From: Candidatus Brocadiia bacterium | GTDB lineage: Bacteria; Planctomycetota; MHYJ01; WSZJ01 | Direction: 5' to 3' | Assembly: GCA_013360825.1 (NCBI GenBank) | Contig: JABWAY010000089.1 | Coordinates: 1-13,238, forward strand | DNA length: 13,238 nt | In this document: positions 1-7,748 of the stretch, one piece after another | How the letters are laid out: every line of letters starts with the position of its first letter | Numbering within the stretch: position 1 is the first letter of the stretch | The notes under the pieces: model-generated | What the model saw: the letters and a program-made list of their open reading frames with translations, nothing else | What the model was told of the DNA's origin: nothing | Database searches by the model: none | Program-made: the position numbers and the translations under genes

Positions 1-210
1 GTCGTGCTGCCGCCGAACGTCGAATCGCCCGGGGCGACCGTCCCGGCGTCGGCGGGGGCGCCCGTGCGGCGCTATTCGATCGACAATGTCCGCGCCGGTG
101 AGGCGAATCCGCGGCGCCGTCCGGGCGGCCTGGAGGTGATCCAGGCGGAGGGACTGCACGGCGTGGATTCCGTGAAGCCGCTCGGCGGGGGCGACGGGGT
201 GGGGTTCTAG
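1..210 (+). CDS. C-terminal fragment of an unrecognised protein
   Basis: Frame 1 is open from the first base to a TAG at 208-210, giving at least 69 residues of a protein that begins upstream of the window. The visible part is rich in Pro, Gly, Ala and Arg, with no membrane segment, no cysteine and no motif I recognise; it ends in a Gly-rich tail (GGGDGVGF). The next gene starts one base after its stop, so the two are probably co-transcribed and translationally coupled, and the missing part may belong with the protease module downstream. The 68-codon GTG start at 4 is probably only an internal codon. The frame is supported by the tight junction and by codons typical of the window, but the function is unknown. 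Confidence 0.55.
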   Translation, partial: VVLPPNVESPGATVPASAGAPVRRYSIDNVRAGEANPRRRPGGLEVIQAEGLHGVDSVKPLGGGDGVGF

Positions 211-211
211 G

Positions 212-1471
212 ATGCGTCTCCCGCACGCCGCCGCGCTCGCGCTTCTCCCCCTGGCCGCCTTCCGGGCGCAGGCGGACCCGCCCGCGGGGAACCGCGAGCC
301 GGCCCCTCGGCTTCCCGCGATCGCCGCGTTCGAGGACGAGGTTGCGCGGCTCGCCGAGTCGGCGCGGCCATGGCTGGTGCAGATCTCCTGCCATTACCGG
401 TTCGGGAAGGGGGATGAGGACGGCGACTTCGTGCTCCGGAATGAGTATTCGGGGGCCATCCTCGGCGTGGAGGACCGGAAGGCCTGGGTCGTCACGGTGG
501 CGAGTGCGGTGCGGGGCGCGCGGCGGGTGGACGTGATCCTGCCGGGAGGGGACGATCTCCCTGCCGAGGTCGTCGGGATCGACGACGCGTCGAACCTGGC
601 GCTGGTCAGTTTCGATCCGGAGAACCGGAAGCTCCAGGCCGCGCCGCTGGCGGACAGCGAGGGCCTCAAGCCCGGGCAGTTCGTGCTGGCGCTCGGCAAC
701 CCGTACGGGCTCGAGCACTCGGTGGCGTCCGGGGTGGTCAGCGGCGTGCGGCGGAGCGTCGGCGGGTTCGGGGCTTCCTTCACGGGCCTGATCCAGATCA
801 CGGCGGCGATCAATCCGGGCGACGCGGGCGGAATTCTCCTGAATTCCCGCGGGGAAGTCGTCGGGATCCTTTCCAGCACCTTCCAGCGCGCGACGACGGG
901 GGATGTCGAGAGCCTGCTCGACGAGTTCATGGAGGACTTCGACTGGGGCGCGATTCTCAGGAAGGCGCGCGTGAAGGAGGGCCAGGACCTGGTGCCGCGC
1001 GACCTGGAGGCGCTGATCCGGAAGCTGATGGAGGAGCGCAAGAAGGCGCTTGTGAAGAAGCGCAAGAGCGACTCGCGGATCGCGGCGCAGGACCTGGGGG
1101 CGGAGGGGATCAATTTCGCGATTCCGAGCTCGGTGGTGAAGCGGATCACGGGCGAGCTCCGGCTGCACGGGAAGGTCGACCGCGGGTATCTCGGCGTCCA
1201 CGTCGTCCCCGTCGAGTCGGCGCTTCGGAAACACCTCGGCCTGGAACCCGGGCGCGGGGTGGAGGTGTTGATCGTGGGGCCGGGGTCCGGGGCGGCGGAG
1301 GCGGGGGTGGAGGTGCACGATGTGATCGTGCAGATCGACGGGCAGGATGTCCGGGACATGACGTCGGTGGCGGAGTCCGTCGGCGTGCACAAGCCTGGGG
1401 AGACGGTGACGCTGACGATCCGGCGGGGGAACGACGAGCGGAAGGTGGCTGTGACACTCAGGGGCCGGTAG
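212..1471 (+). CDS. Exported HtrA-like pseudoprotease with PDZ domain (catalytic triad lost)
   Basis: This 419-residue protein has an N-terminal signal peptide (hydrophobic stretch about 6-17, likely cut after AQA at residue 21), so it should act in the periplasm or envelope. Residues about 55-225 follow the HtrA/DegP trypsin fold closely: LALGNPYGL (159-167), ITAAINPGDAGG (196-207) and RGEVVGI (213-219) align directly with the family. All three catalytic positions are changed: His is Ser98 (in VVTVASAV), Asp is Asn128 (in SNLALV) and Ser is Ala205 (in GDAGG). It therefore should not cleave peptides. About 70 charged, mostly helical residues (about 225-295) are inserted before the conserved NFAIPSS segment (301-307), where active HtrAs have only a short loop. 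A PDZ domain follows (about 325-419, binding loop GYLGV at 325-329). The ATG lies one base after the upstream stop; no strong ribosome site is visible, consistent with coupling. Likely role: binding or regulating unfolded proteins or the protease encoded two genes downstream (inference). Confidence 0.9.
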   Translation: MRLPHAAALALLPLAAFRAQADPPAGNREPAPRLPAIAAFEDEVARLAESARPWLVQISCHYRFGKGDEDGDFVLRNEYSGAILGVEDRKAWVVTVASAVRGARRVDVILPGGDDLPAEVVGIDDASNLALVSFDPENRKLQAAPLADSEGLKPGQFVLALGNPYGLEHSVASGVVSGVRRSVGGFGASFTGLIQITAAINPGDAGGILLNSRGEVVGILSSTFQRATTGDVESLLDEFMEDFDWGAILRKARVKEGQDLVPRDLEALIRKLMEERKKALVKKRKSDSRIAAQDLGAEGINFAIPSSVVKRITGELRLHGKVDRGYLGVHVVPVESALRKHLGLEPGRGVEVLIVGPGSGAAEAGVEVHDVIVQIDGQDVRDMTSVAESVGVHKPGETVTLTIRRGNDERKVAVTLRGR

Positions 1472-1477
1472 GAGGAG
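1470..1477 (+). promoter_or_regulatory. Strong Shine-Dalgarno site overlapping a stop codon
   Basis: AGGAGGAG begins inside the TAG stop of the pseudoprotease gene and ends 6 bases before the ATG at 1484. It is the clearest ribosome binding site in the left block. It fixes the start of the HEAT-PDZ gene and suggests that this middle gene is translated efficiently from the shared transcript. Confidence 0.75.
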
Positions 1478-1483
1478 ACTCCG

Positions 1484-2452
1484 ATGCGGACGCGTCTGAT
1501 GACCGCCGCGCTGGTGCTGTTCGCGGGCGGGATGGCCGGTGCGCTGGAGGGGGACGTCGCGGGGTGGGTGCGGGATCTGGCATCGGAGGATCCCGCGGTG
1601 CGCGACGCGGCGGAGGAGAAGCTGTCGCGGGCCGGCGAGTCGGCGCGCGCGGCGATCGAGGAGGCCGCGCGGAGCGAAGATCCCGAGGTCGTGATGAGGG
1701 CGAACCGGCTGCTCCGGCGTCTGGCTTCGGGCCCGCAGGCGCCCGCCGATCCGCCGGAGGTTCGCCGTGGACCGCGTCCTTCCGTGTCGATGCAGGTGAT
1801 CACGCGGGACGGGCGCGCCACCGTCACGCAGGGGGCGGACGGGCATGTCCGCGTCGTCGAGACGCGGACGGGGCAGGAGCCGCAGACCTATGAGGCCGAC
1901 TCGCCCGAGGAGTTCGCGGAGAAGTTCCCCGAGATCGCGAAGAAGTACGGGCTCGGCGACGGGTCCGGCGGGTTTTCCTTCGGCGGCGGGCGGAAGGCTC
2001 CGGGGGTATCGCCCGAGGACGAGGAACTCCTGCGCGAGCTGGAGCGGATGACACGGGACCTGCTGGACCGGGAGCGCGAGGGGCGCCGCGCGCAGCGGGA
2101 GGGGCAGGATCTGGACGAGCTTCAAAAGGAGCTGGAGGAGGCTCTGCGGGAGCTGAAAGAGCCCGGGGCGGGAGCAAGCGGGCTCCTGGGTGTCCGCGTC
2201 GCCGCGATCGACGAGGCGCTGCGCACGCAGCTCGATCTCCCGGAGGGCGGTGTCCTCGTCAGGGAGGTCGAGGAGGGCTCCCGCGCCGAGGCGATCGGAG
2301 TGCAGGAGTACGACGTCCTCCTCACGGTCAACGGGTCGCCCGTCGCGTCCGCGGCGGACATCCGGAGGGCGATGACCGGCAGGGGCCGGGAGCTCACCGT
2401 CGAGATCGTCCGCGAGGGCGAACGGAAGACGCTGACGGCGGACGGGAAATAG
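1484..2452 (+). CDS. Exported HEAT-like / coiled-coil / PDZ protein
   Basis: This 322-residue protein begins with a signal peptide (hydrophobic 6-20, MAGA near the likely cleavage site). Residues about 23-82 form two or three short helices of HEAT-repeat character: DPAVRDAAEEKL and DPEVVMRANRLLRRL share the D-P-x-V-R pattern. A middle region (about 98-175) contains beta-prone sequence and a Gly-rich stretch. It is followed by a strongly charged helix or coiled coil (about 176-227). A PDZ domain ends the protein (about 233-318; LLGV binding loop at 234-237, then DVLLTVNG at 277-284). There is no enzymatic motif. The helical repeats and PDZ point to a periplasmic adaptor or scaffold. Its position between an inactive and an active HtrA, 12 bases after the first and 19 before the second, suggests that it couples them or delivers substrates (inference). 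The domain calls come from reading the sequence; the HEAT assignment is the weaker one. Confidence 0.85.
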   Translation: MRTRLMTAALVLFAGGMAGALEGDVAGWVRDLASEDPAVRDAAEEKLSRAGESARAAIEEAARSEDPEVVMRANRLLRRLASGPQAPADPPEVRRGPRPSVSMQVITRDGRATVTQGADGHVRVVETRTGQEPQTYEADSPEEFAEKFPEIAKKYGLGDGSGGFSFGGGRKAPGVSPEDEELLRELERMTRDLLDREREGRRAQREGQDLDELQKELEEALRELKEPGAGASGLLGVRVAAIDEALRTQLDLPEGGVLVREVEEGSRAEAIGVQEYDVLLTVNGSPVASAADIRRAMTGRGRELTVEIVREGERKTLTADGK

Positions 2453-2471
2453 CCGCCCCGGAGCGCGGACC

Positions 2472-3608
2472 ATGAGCGCACAGTGGCGGGTCACCGTCGT
2501 CCTTCTGTTCCTCGCGGGCCTGGCGCTCGGCGCCGGCCTGCATAAGTTCTGGGCGCAGACCCTTCCGGCCTCCCGCCTCACCGCGGACCGCGAGCGCGCC
2601 TTCCGCGAACTCGCCGCGAACCCGGGGACGCTCGGGACCTTCCCGCTCGTCTCCTCCCTCGTCTCCGAATCCGTCGTCCTCATCACCGCGATCCGCCGCG
2701 CCGACGGGATCTTCGCGCGCACGGCCGACTCGCGGGGAAGCGGTTTCGTGGTGGATGCGGACGGCCACATCCTCACGAACGACCACGTCGTCGCGGGGGC
2801 GGAGGAGATCGTCGTCACGCTTCCGGACGGCACCCGGCTGACGCCGACCGTGGTGGGGACGGATCCGGACACGGACATCGCCCTTCTCAAGGTCGCGGCC
2901 GCGAACCTCCGTCCCGTGAATCTCGGGGACAGCGACGCCGTCCTGGTCGGGGAGTGGGTGCTGGCGGTCGGGGCGCCTTTCGGACTGGCGAACACGGTCA
3001 CGGCGGGGATCGTGTCGGCGAAGGGTCGGAGCGGGATGACCGGGCCGGCGTACCAGGGATATATCCAGACCGACGCGGCGGTGAATCCGGGAAACTCAGG
3101 GGGGCCGCTGGTGAATCTGCGGGGCGAGGTGATCGGGATCACCTCGGCGATGGCCTCCCCCAGCGGCGGATACGACGGGATTTCCTTCGCGATCCCCGCG
3201 AACCGGGCGAAGTTCGTGATGGCGAAGCTGCGCGAGAGCGGGACGGTCGTCCGGGGATACCTGGGGGCGCAGTTCGCGGACCTGAACGAGGATCTCGTCC
3301 GGTGGGTGAACGCGAACACGAACGTGCGGGCCGCGGACGTCCAGGGGCTCCGGGAGAAGCTTCGTTACGGGGATGCGAAGGGGGTGTTCGTGCTGGACGT
3401 GGTCCCCGGCGGGCCGGCGCAGGCGGCGGGGCTGAGGCTGGGGGATTTCATCACGGAGATCAACGGGCAGCCGGTCGTTTCCCAGCCGCAGCTCAAGGAG
3501 CAGATCGCGGGGCTGACGCCGGGGGAGGAGGCCGCGCTCACGTTCCTCCGCGCCGGCGCTCCTCAGCGCGCGACGGTCCGCGTCGCCCGGCGCCCCACCG
3601 TGCGTTAG
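2472..3608 (+). CDS. htrA: HtrA/DegS-type serine protease, membrane-anchored, one PDZ domain
   Basis: This 378-residue protein is an S1C-family serine protease acting on misfolded or signalling proteins in the cell envelope. The triad is intact: His105 in ILTNDHVV, Asp135 in TDIALLK and Ser209 in NPGNSGGPL. An N-terminal hydrophobic segment (about 8-23) with no clear cleavage site suggests a membrane anchor, as in DegS. The protease domain covers about 55-245, ending in ISFAIPANRAK. A single PDZ domain follows (about 262-372, GYLG at 262-265). It carries roughly 20 extra residues (about 270-302, rich in Asn, Arg and Leu) before the GVFVLDVVPGGPA strand, longer than the usual HtrA PDZ loop. 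The ATG has GGAG 8 bases upstream (2460-2463). It is the only protein of the three-gene module expected to be catalytic. DegS would imply a sigma-E-like pathway, but no sigma or anti-sigma gene is present here, so the substrate is open. Confidence 0.95.
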   Translation: MSAQWRVTVVLLFLAGLALGAGLHKFWAQTLPASRLTADRERAFRELAANPGTLGTFPLVSSLVSESVVLITAIRRADGIFARTADSRGSGFVVDADGHILTNDHVVAGAEEIVVTLPDGTRLTPTVVGTDPDTDIALLKVAAANLRPVNLGDSDAVLVGEWVLAVGAPFGLANTVTAGIVSAKGRSGMTGPAYQGYIQTDAAVNPGNSGGPLVNLRGEVIGITSAMASPSGGYDGISFAIPANRAKFVMAKLRESGTVVRGYLGAQFADLNEDLVRWVNANTNVRAADVQGLREKLRYGDAKGVFVLDVVPGGPAQAAGLRLGDFITEINGQPVVSQPQLKEQIAGLTPGEEAALTFLRAGAPQRATVRVARRPTVR

Positions 3609-3651
3609 CCGATCCTTGCCCGGGCGGATCGAAACCGGTTCACTCGCTTCC

Positions 3652-4149
3652 ATGAAACCCCGACTCTCGCACGTGGATGCCCGCGGAAAGGCCCGGATGG
3701 TGGATGTGGGGCTGAAGGCGGTGACGGTCCGTTCGGCGACGGCGGAGGCGGTGGTGCGGATGAAGCCTGCGACGCTGGCGCTGATTCAGGCGGGGGGGAT
3801 GAAGAAAGGGGACGTGTTCGCGGTGGCGCGGCTGGCGGGGATCATGGCGGCGAAGCGGACGCCGGAGCTGATTCCGCTCTGTCATCCGATCGCGCTGGCG
3901 GGGGTGACGGTGGAGATCACGGCGGAGCCGCCGGACGGGGCGCGGATCTGTGCGACGGTGCGGGCGGCGGACCGGACGGGGGTGGAGATGGAGGCGATGA
4001 CGGCGTGCGCGGTGGCGGCGCTGGCGCTGTACGACATGGCGAAGGCAGTGGATCGCGGGATGCGGATCGAGGACGTGAGGCTGCTGGCGAAGTCCGGGGG
4101 GAAGAGCGGGGACTACCGGGCGAAGGCGGCGCCGCGGAGGGGCCGGTGA
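3652..4149 (+). CDS. moaC: Cyclic pyranopterin monophosphate synthase MoaC
   Basis: MoaC converts 3',8-cyclo-7,8-dihydro-GTP, made by MoaA, into cyclic pyranopterin monophosphate, the first stable intermediate of molybdenum cofactor synthesis, in the cytoplasm. The 165-residue product is of normal family length and matches MoaC throughout: MVDVGLKA (16-23), KKGDVFAVARLAGI (51-64), LIPLCHPI (73-80) with the conserved Cys-His, GVEMEAMTA (110-118), YDMAKAVD (127-134) with the conserved Asp128 and Lys131, and LLAKSGGKSGD (144-154). I chose the ATG at 3652 because homology begins there; a TTG at 3616 would add 12 residues with no family counterpart. No good ribosome site precedes it. It lies 43 bases after the protease gene, and its stop overlaps the start of the next gene. 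No other moa or moe gene is in view, so it is separated from its pathway partners in this window. Confidence 0.97.
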   Translation: MKPRLSHVDARGKARMVDVGLKAVTVRSATAEAVVRMKPATLALIQAGGMKKGDVFAVARLAGIMAAKRTPELIPLCHPIALAGVTVEITAEPPDGARICATVRAADRTGVEMEAMTACAVAALALYDMAKAVDRGMRIEDVRLLAKSGGKSGDYRAKAAPRRGR

Positions 4150-7100
4150 GCGACGGGGAGGGGGCGGTCGCGGAGCCGCCGGGGTGGCGTCGCGGGCTGG
4201 CGGGGCTGGTGATCGGCCAGTCGCTGGGGGCGTTCTGCGACAACGCGTACAAGTTCGCGATCACGCTGATGGTGACGCAGAGCATCCTGAAGGGGCCCGG
4301 GGAGGACGGGGAGGTCCGGGCGGCGCAGTTCCTGACGTGGACGGGGCTGGCGTTTCTGCTTCCGTTCATCGTGCTGAGCCCGGTTGCGGGGCCGCTGTCG
4401 GACCGGGTGAGCAAGCGCGGGATCCTGATCGGGATGAAGCTGGTTGAGGCGCTGGTGTATCTGGCGGGGATCCAGGCGCTCGGGAGCGGGAATCCGGCCG
4501 GGCTGCTGGTGGTGCTCTGCGGGACGGCGATTGCGAGCGCGATTTCGAGCCCGGCGAAGTACGGGATCCTGCCGCAGATGCTCCCGGCGGCGCGGCTGCC
4601 CGCGGGGAACGGGGTGCTGCAGCTCTCGACGATGATTTCGGTGATCGCGGGGATCGTGGCGGCGGGGGCGGCTGTGGAGCACCTCGGGGCGCGCCTGCCG
4701 GTGATCGCGTTCGTGCTCGCCGGGCTGTCGGCGCTCGGCGCGGCCGCGTCCGGGCTGATTCCCGCGCTGCCGGCGGTGAGCACCCGGTCGTCGTGGAACG
4801 TGATCGGGGAATTCGCGGGGCACTACAGGACGATCCTGGCGTCCCGGACGCTGCGGCTGAGCGTGCTGGGGATCGTCTGGTTCTGGTTCCTTGCGGTGCT
4901 GTTCCAGACGAATGCGCCGCTCTACGGCACGGTCTCGATGATGCTGACGGAGTTCCGGGCGAGCGCGCTGCTGGCGGCGGTCGCGCTGGGGATCGGCGCC
5001 GGGTCGTTCGTCGCGGGGATGGTCTCGGGCGGCAAGGTGGAACTCGGGCTGGTGCCGCTCGGCTCGGTCGGGCTTTCGGTCTTCTGCATCGCGCTTCACT
5101 GGACCACGGGGTCGTACGTGGCGGCGTCGGCGGCGATGTTCGCGCTGGGGTTCAGCGGAGGGTTCTTCCTGATTCCGCTGGTCTCGCTCGTGCAGCAGGA
5201 GGCGCCGGCGGACGGAAAGGGAGGGATGGTCGCGGCGTCGAACATGCTCGAGTTCGGCGCGATGGCCGGGGCGACGGGGGTGTACTGGCTCCTGACGACT
5301 GCCCTGCGCCGCCCGCCGGAACAGGTCTTCCTGATCGCGGGCGTGGCGACGCTTCTGGCCACGGTCTATGTGGTCCGGCTGCTGCCGGAAGCGCTGGCGC
5401 GGCTGGTGCTGTGGTTTGCGACGCGGACGGTTTATCGCCTGACGGTGCTGGGGCGCGAGAATCTCCCGGACAAGGGCGGCGCGCTGCTGGTCTGCAACCA
5501 TGTGAGCTACGTCGACGGGCTGCTGGTGCTGTCGTCGACGCGGCGGTTCATCCGGTTTCTCGTCTTCAAGGGTGTCACGCAGATCCGCGGATTGAGCTGG
5601 ATCGGGCGGATGCTGCGGATCATTCCGATCGACGAGCACAGCGGGCCGAAGGCGCTGCTGCGGTCGCTGGAGGTCGCGAGCGACGCGCTCAACAACGGCG
5701 AACTGGTCTGCATCTTCGCGGAGGGCGAGATCAGCCGCACCGGGCAGCTCCTGCCGTTCCGCGGGGGGATGGAGCGGATTCTCAAGAAATGTCCCGGGGT
5801 CCCGGTGATCCCTGTGAATCTGGACGGCGTCTGGGGGTCGATCTTCTCGCGGGCCGGGGGGCGGTTTCTGTTCAAGCGTCCGCGGCAGGTGCCGTATCCG
5901 GTGACGGTTTCGTTCGGGAAGCCGCTGCCGGGGACGTCGACCCCCGCCGAGGTGCGGCAGGCGATCCAGGACCTGGCGACGGAGGCGTTTTTCGAGCGGA
6001 AGTCGCGCTGCGAGCCGCTCGGGGAGCAGTTCATCCGGACGTCGCGGAAGATGTGGCGGCGGTTCGCGGCGGCGGATCTGTCGGGCGCGAAGGTGACGCA
6101 CGGGCAGCTGCTGGTGAAGGCGGCGTTCGTGGCGCGGGCGATGCGGGAGCACTGGGACGGGCAGGAGCGGGTCGGGCTACTCCTGCCGCCGAGCGTCGGC
6201 GGGTTCGTGGCGAACTGCGCGGTGCTGCTCGCCGGAAAAATCCCGGTCAACCTGAACTACACCTCGAACGAGGAGTCGCTCCGGTCGTCGGCGAAGCAGT
6301 GCGGGCTCCGGAACATCCTCACGTCGAAGGCGTTCCTGGAGAAGCTCCCGCTTCCCGAGGTCGCCCCGTTCCTCTACATGGAGGACCTGGCGCCGAAGGC
6401 GACGCTGCCGGCGAAGCTGCGTGCGCTGGCGGCCGCCCGGCTGATGCCGCGGGGGATGCTGTCGCGGTGGGCGGGGCGGACCGGGCGGCCGAAACCGGAC
6501 GACGTCGCGGGGATCATCTTTTCGAGCGGGTCGACGGGGGAGCCGAAGGGCGTGCAGCTGACGCATTTCAATCTCACGTCCAACATCCAGTCGTTCCTGC
6601 AGGTCTTCGACATGAGGCAGGACGACGTGCTGATGGGGATCCTACCGTTCTTCCATTCCTTCGGGTTCCTGACGACGCTCATCCTCCCGGCCTGCGTGGG
6701 TGTCGGGGTGGCCTTTCACGCGAACCCGCTCGACGCGCGCGTGGTCGGGCACCTCTGCCGCACCTTCGGGGGGACGTTCCTGCTCGCGACGCCGACGTTT
6801 CTCCAGTCCTACACCCGGCGCTGCGAGCCCGGCGACTTCGGCTCGCTGAAGCACGTCGTGGTCGGCGCCGAAAAACTCCAGGACCGGGTCGGCGCGGCGT
6901 TCCGCGAAAAATTCGGGATCGACCCGCTGGAGGGGTACGGCACGACCGAGTGCAGCCCCGTGATCGCCGTCAACACCCCCGGATACCGGTCCCGCGGTTT
7001 CCACCAGGCCGGCAACCGCCGCGGGACGATCGGCCAGCCCGTGCCGGGGGTCAGCGTCCGCATCCGGCACGTCGAGACCGGAGAGATCGTGCCGTTCGGG

Positions 7101-7598
7101 CAGGAGGGGGTCCTCTACGTCCGCGGGCCCAACGTGATGAAGGGGTACCTCGGCAAGCCCGAGGAGACCGACAAGGTGCTGAAAGACGGCTGGTACCGGA
7201 CCGGCGACATCGCGAAGATGGACGAGGACGGGTTCATCACCATCACGGACCGCCTCAACCGCTTCTCGAAGATCGGCGGGGAGATGGTCCCGCACGTGAA
7301 GATCGAGGAGGCGCTCCACCAGGCGATCGGCGCGCGGGAGCAGGTCCTGGTCGTGACGGCGGTGCCGGACGAGAAGAAAGGCGAGCGGCTCGTGGTCCTG
7401 CACACCCTGACCGAGGTCACGGTCCTGATCGGAAAGCTCGGGTCGCTCGGGCTGCCGAACCTCTGGGTCCCGCGGGAGGACCACATCTTCCGGATCGAGG
7501 CCCTGCCGCTGCTGGGAAGCGGCAAGGCGGACCTCCGGAAGGCACGGGATCTGGCGAAATGGCATCTGGCGAAGGGCGGGCTGGGGGGGATCGAGTAG
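4146..7598 (+). CDS. aas: LplT-Aas fusion: lysophospholipid MFS transporter / acyltransferase / acyl-ACP synthetase
   Basis: This 1,150-residue inner-membrane protein salvages lysophospholipids: it flips them inward, activates a fatty acid with ATP and transfers it to the lysolipid. Residues about 12-405 are an LplT-like MFS transporter with many membrane segments (DRVSKRG loop in the first half). Residues about 420-600 are a PlsC-type acyltransferase with NHVSYVDG (451-458; His452 and Asp457 of the HX4D motif) and EGEIS (526-530). Residues about 615-1150 are an AMP-forming synthetase with SSGSTGEPKG (793-802), GYGTTECSP (930-938), YRTGD (1017-1021) and the C-terminal Lys1127 in GSGKAD. All key residues are present, so all three activities look intact. 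The three-part fusion is a known arrangement; in E. coli LplT and Aas are separate proteins. I chose the GTG at 4146 because it overlaps the moaC stop as GTGA, with GGAGG 5 bases upstream. The frame stays open back to 4005, but that part overlaps moaC and has no homology. Confidence 0.95.
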   Translation: MSDGEGAVAEPPGWRRGLAGLVIGQSLGAFCDNAYKFAITLMVTQSILKGPGEDGEVRAAQFLTWTGLAFLLPFIVLSPVAGPLSDRVSKRGILIGMKLVEALVYLAGIQALGSGNPAGLLVVLCGTAIASAISSPAKYGILPQMLPAARLPAGNGVLQLSTMISVIAGIVAAGAAVEHLGARLPVIAFVLAGLSALGAAASGLIPALPAVSTRSSWNVIGEFAGHYRTILASRTLRLSVLGIVWFWFLAVLFQTNAPLYGTVSMMLTEFRASALLAAVALGIGAGSFVAGMVSGGKVELGLVPLGSVGLSVFCIALHWTTGSYVAASAAMFALGFSGGFFLIPLVSLVQQEAPADGKGGMVAASNMLEFGAMAGATGVYWLLTTALRRPPEQVFLIAGVATLLATVYVVRLLPEALARLVLWFATRTVYRLTVLGRENLPDKGGALLVCNHVSYVDGLLVLSSTRRFIRFLVFKGVTQIRGLSWIGRMLRIIPIDEHSGPKALLRSLEVASDALNNGELVCIFAEGEISRTGQLLPFRGGMERILKKCPGVPVIPVNLDGVWGSIFSRAGGRFLFKRPRQVPYPVTVSFGKPLPGTSTPAEVRQAIQDLATEAFFERKSRCEPLGEQFIRTSRKMWRRFAAADLSGAKVTHGQLLVKAAFVARAMREHWDGQERVGLLLPPSVGGFVANCAVLLAGKIPVNLNYTSNEESLRSSAKQCGLRNILTSKAFLEKLPLPEVAPFLYMEDLAPKATLPAKLRALAAARLMPRGMLSRWAGRTGRPKPDDVAGIIFSSGSTGEPKGVQLTHFNLTSNIQSFLQVFDMRQDDVLMGILPFFHSFGFLTTLILPACVGVGVAFHANPLDARVVGHLCRTFGGTFLLATPTFLQSYTRRCEPGDFGSLKHVVVGAEKLQDRVGAAFREKFGIDPLEGYGTTECSPVIAVNTPGYRSRGFHQAGNRRGTIGQPVPGVSVRIRHVETGEIVPFGQEGVLYVRGPNVMKGYLGKPEETDKVLKDGWYRTGDIAKMDEDGFITITDRLNRFSKIGGEMVPHVKIEEALHQAIGAREQVLVVTAVPDEKKGERLVVLHTLTEVTVLIGKLGSLGLPNLWVPREDHIFRIEALPLLGSGKADLRKARDLAKWHLAKGGLGGIE

Positions 7599-7748
7599 CG
7601 CTGCGAGGGCGGGGTGCCCTGCCGAATGGAGTGATGAGCCGGCTCGAATCCCTTCTTCCACCGGACCGGAGTCGAAGCGCAGCGTGAGCGGGGATGGAGG
7701 ATCCGGCCTTTCGAGTCCCCGACCCTCCCGCCGCGCCGCAGAGCTCTC
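7599..7748. other. Convergent intergenic gap
   Basis: These 150 bases separate the ends of two convergent genes. I see no coding sequence with credible codon use and no hairpin followed by a T-run on either strand. The only hairpin noted is a weak GC stem at 7608-7623. Termination here may be Rho-dependent. Confidence 0.6.
7608..7623. terminator. Weak GC hairpin after the aas stop
   Basis: GGCGGG (7608-7613) can pair with CCTGCC (7618-7623) across a 4-base loop, including one G-T wobble, 10 bases after the aas stop. No T-run follows, so this is at best a pause or stabilising stem and not a standard intrinsic terminator. Confidence 0.2.

Noticed and set aside
212..1471. Reading the pseudoprotease as a decayed pseudogene
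   Set aside because: The frame is intact over 419 codons, with preserved signal peptide, structural HtrA motifs and PDZ domain, and tight operon spacing.
394..1827. 477-codon minus-strand frame opposite the pseudoprotease
   Set aside because: Ser/Arg/Pro-rich shadow; the plus strand has signal peptide, HtrA and PDZ features in order.
3616..3651. TTG start giving moaC 12 extra residues
   Set aside because: MoaC homology starts at the ATG at 3652, and no ribosome site favours the TTG.
4005..4145. N-terminal extension of the aas fusion upstream of the GTG at 4146
   Set aside because: These 47 codons lie inside moaC in another frame, are Gly/Arg-rich and resemble no transporter N-terminus.
4113..6152. 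679-codon minus-strand open frame antisense to aas
   Set aside because: Extreme Arg, Pro and His content, no domain, and antisense to a well-supported gene.
4793..7687. 964-codon plus-strand open frame overlapping the aas fusion
   Set aside because: It is rich in Arg, Gly and Ala with no motif, while the frame it overlaps contains complete MFS, PlsC and AMP-ligase motifs. High GC removes stop codons from other frames.
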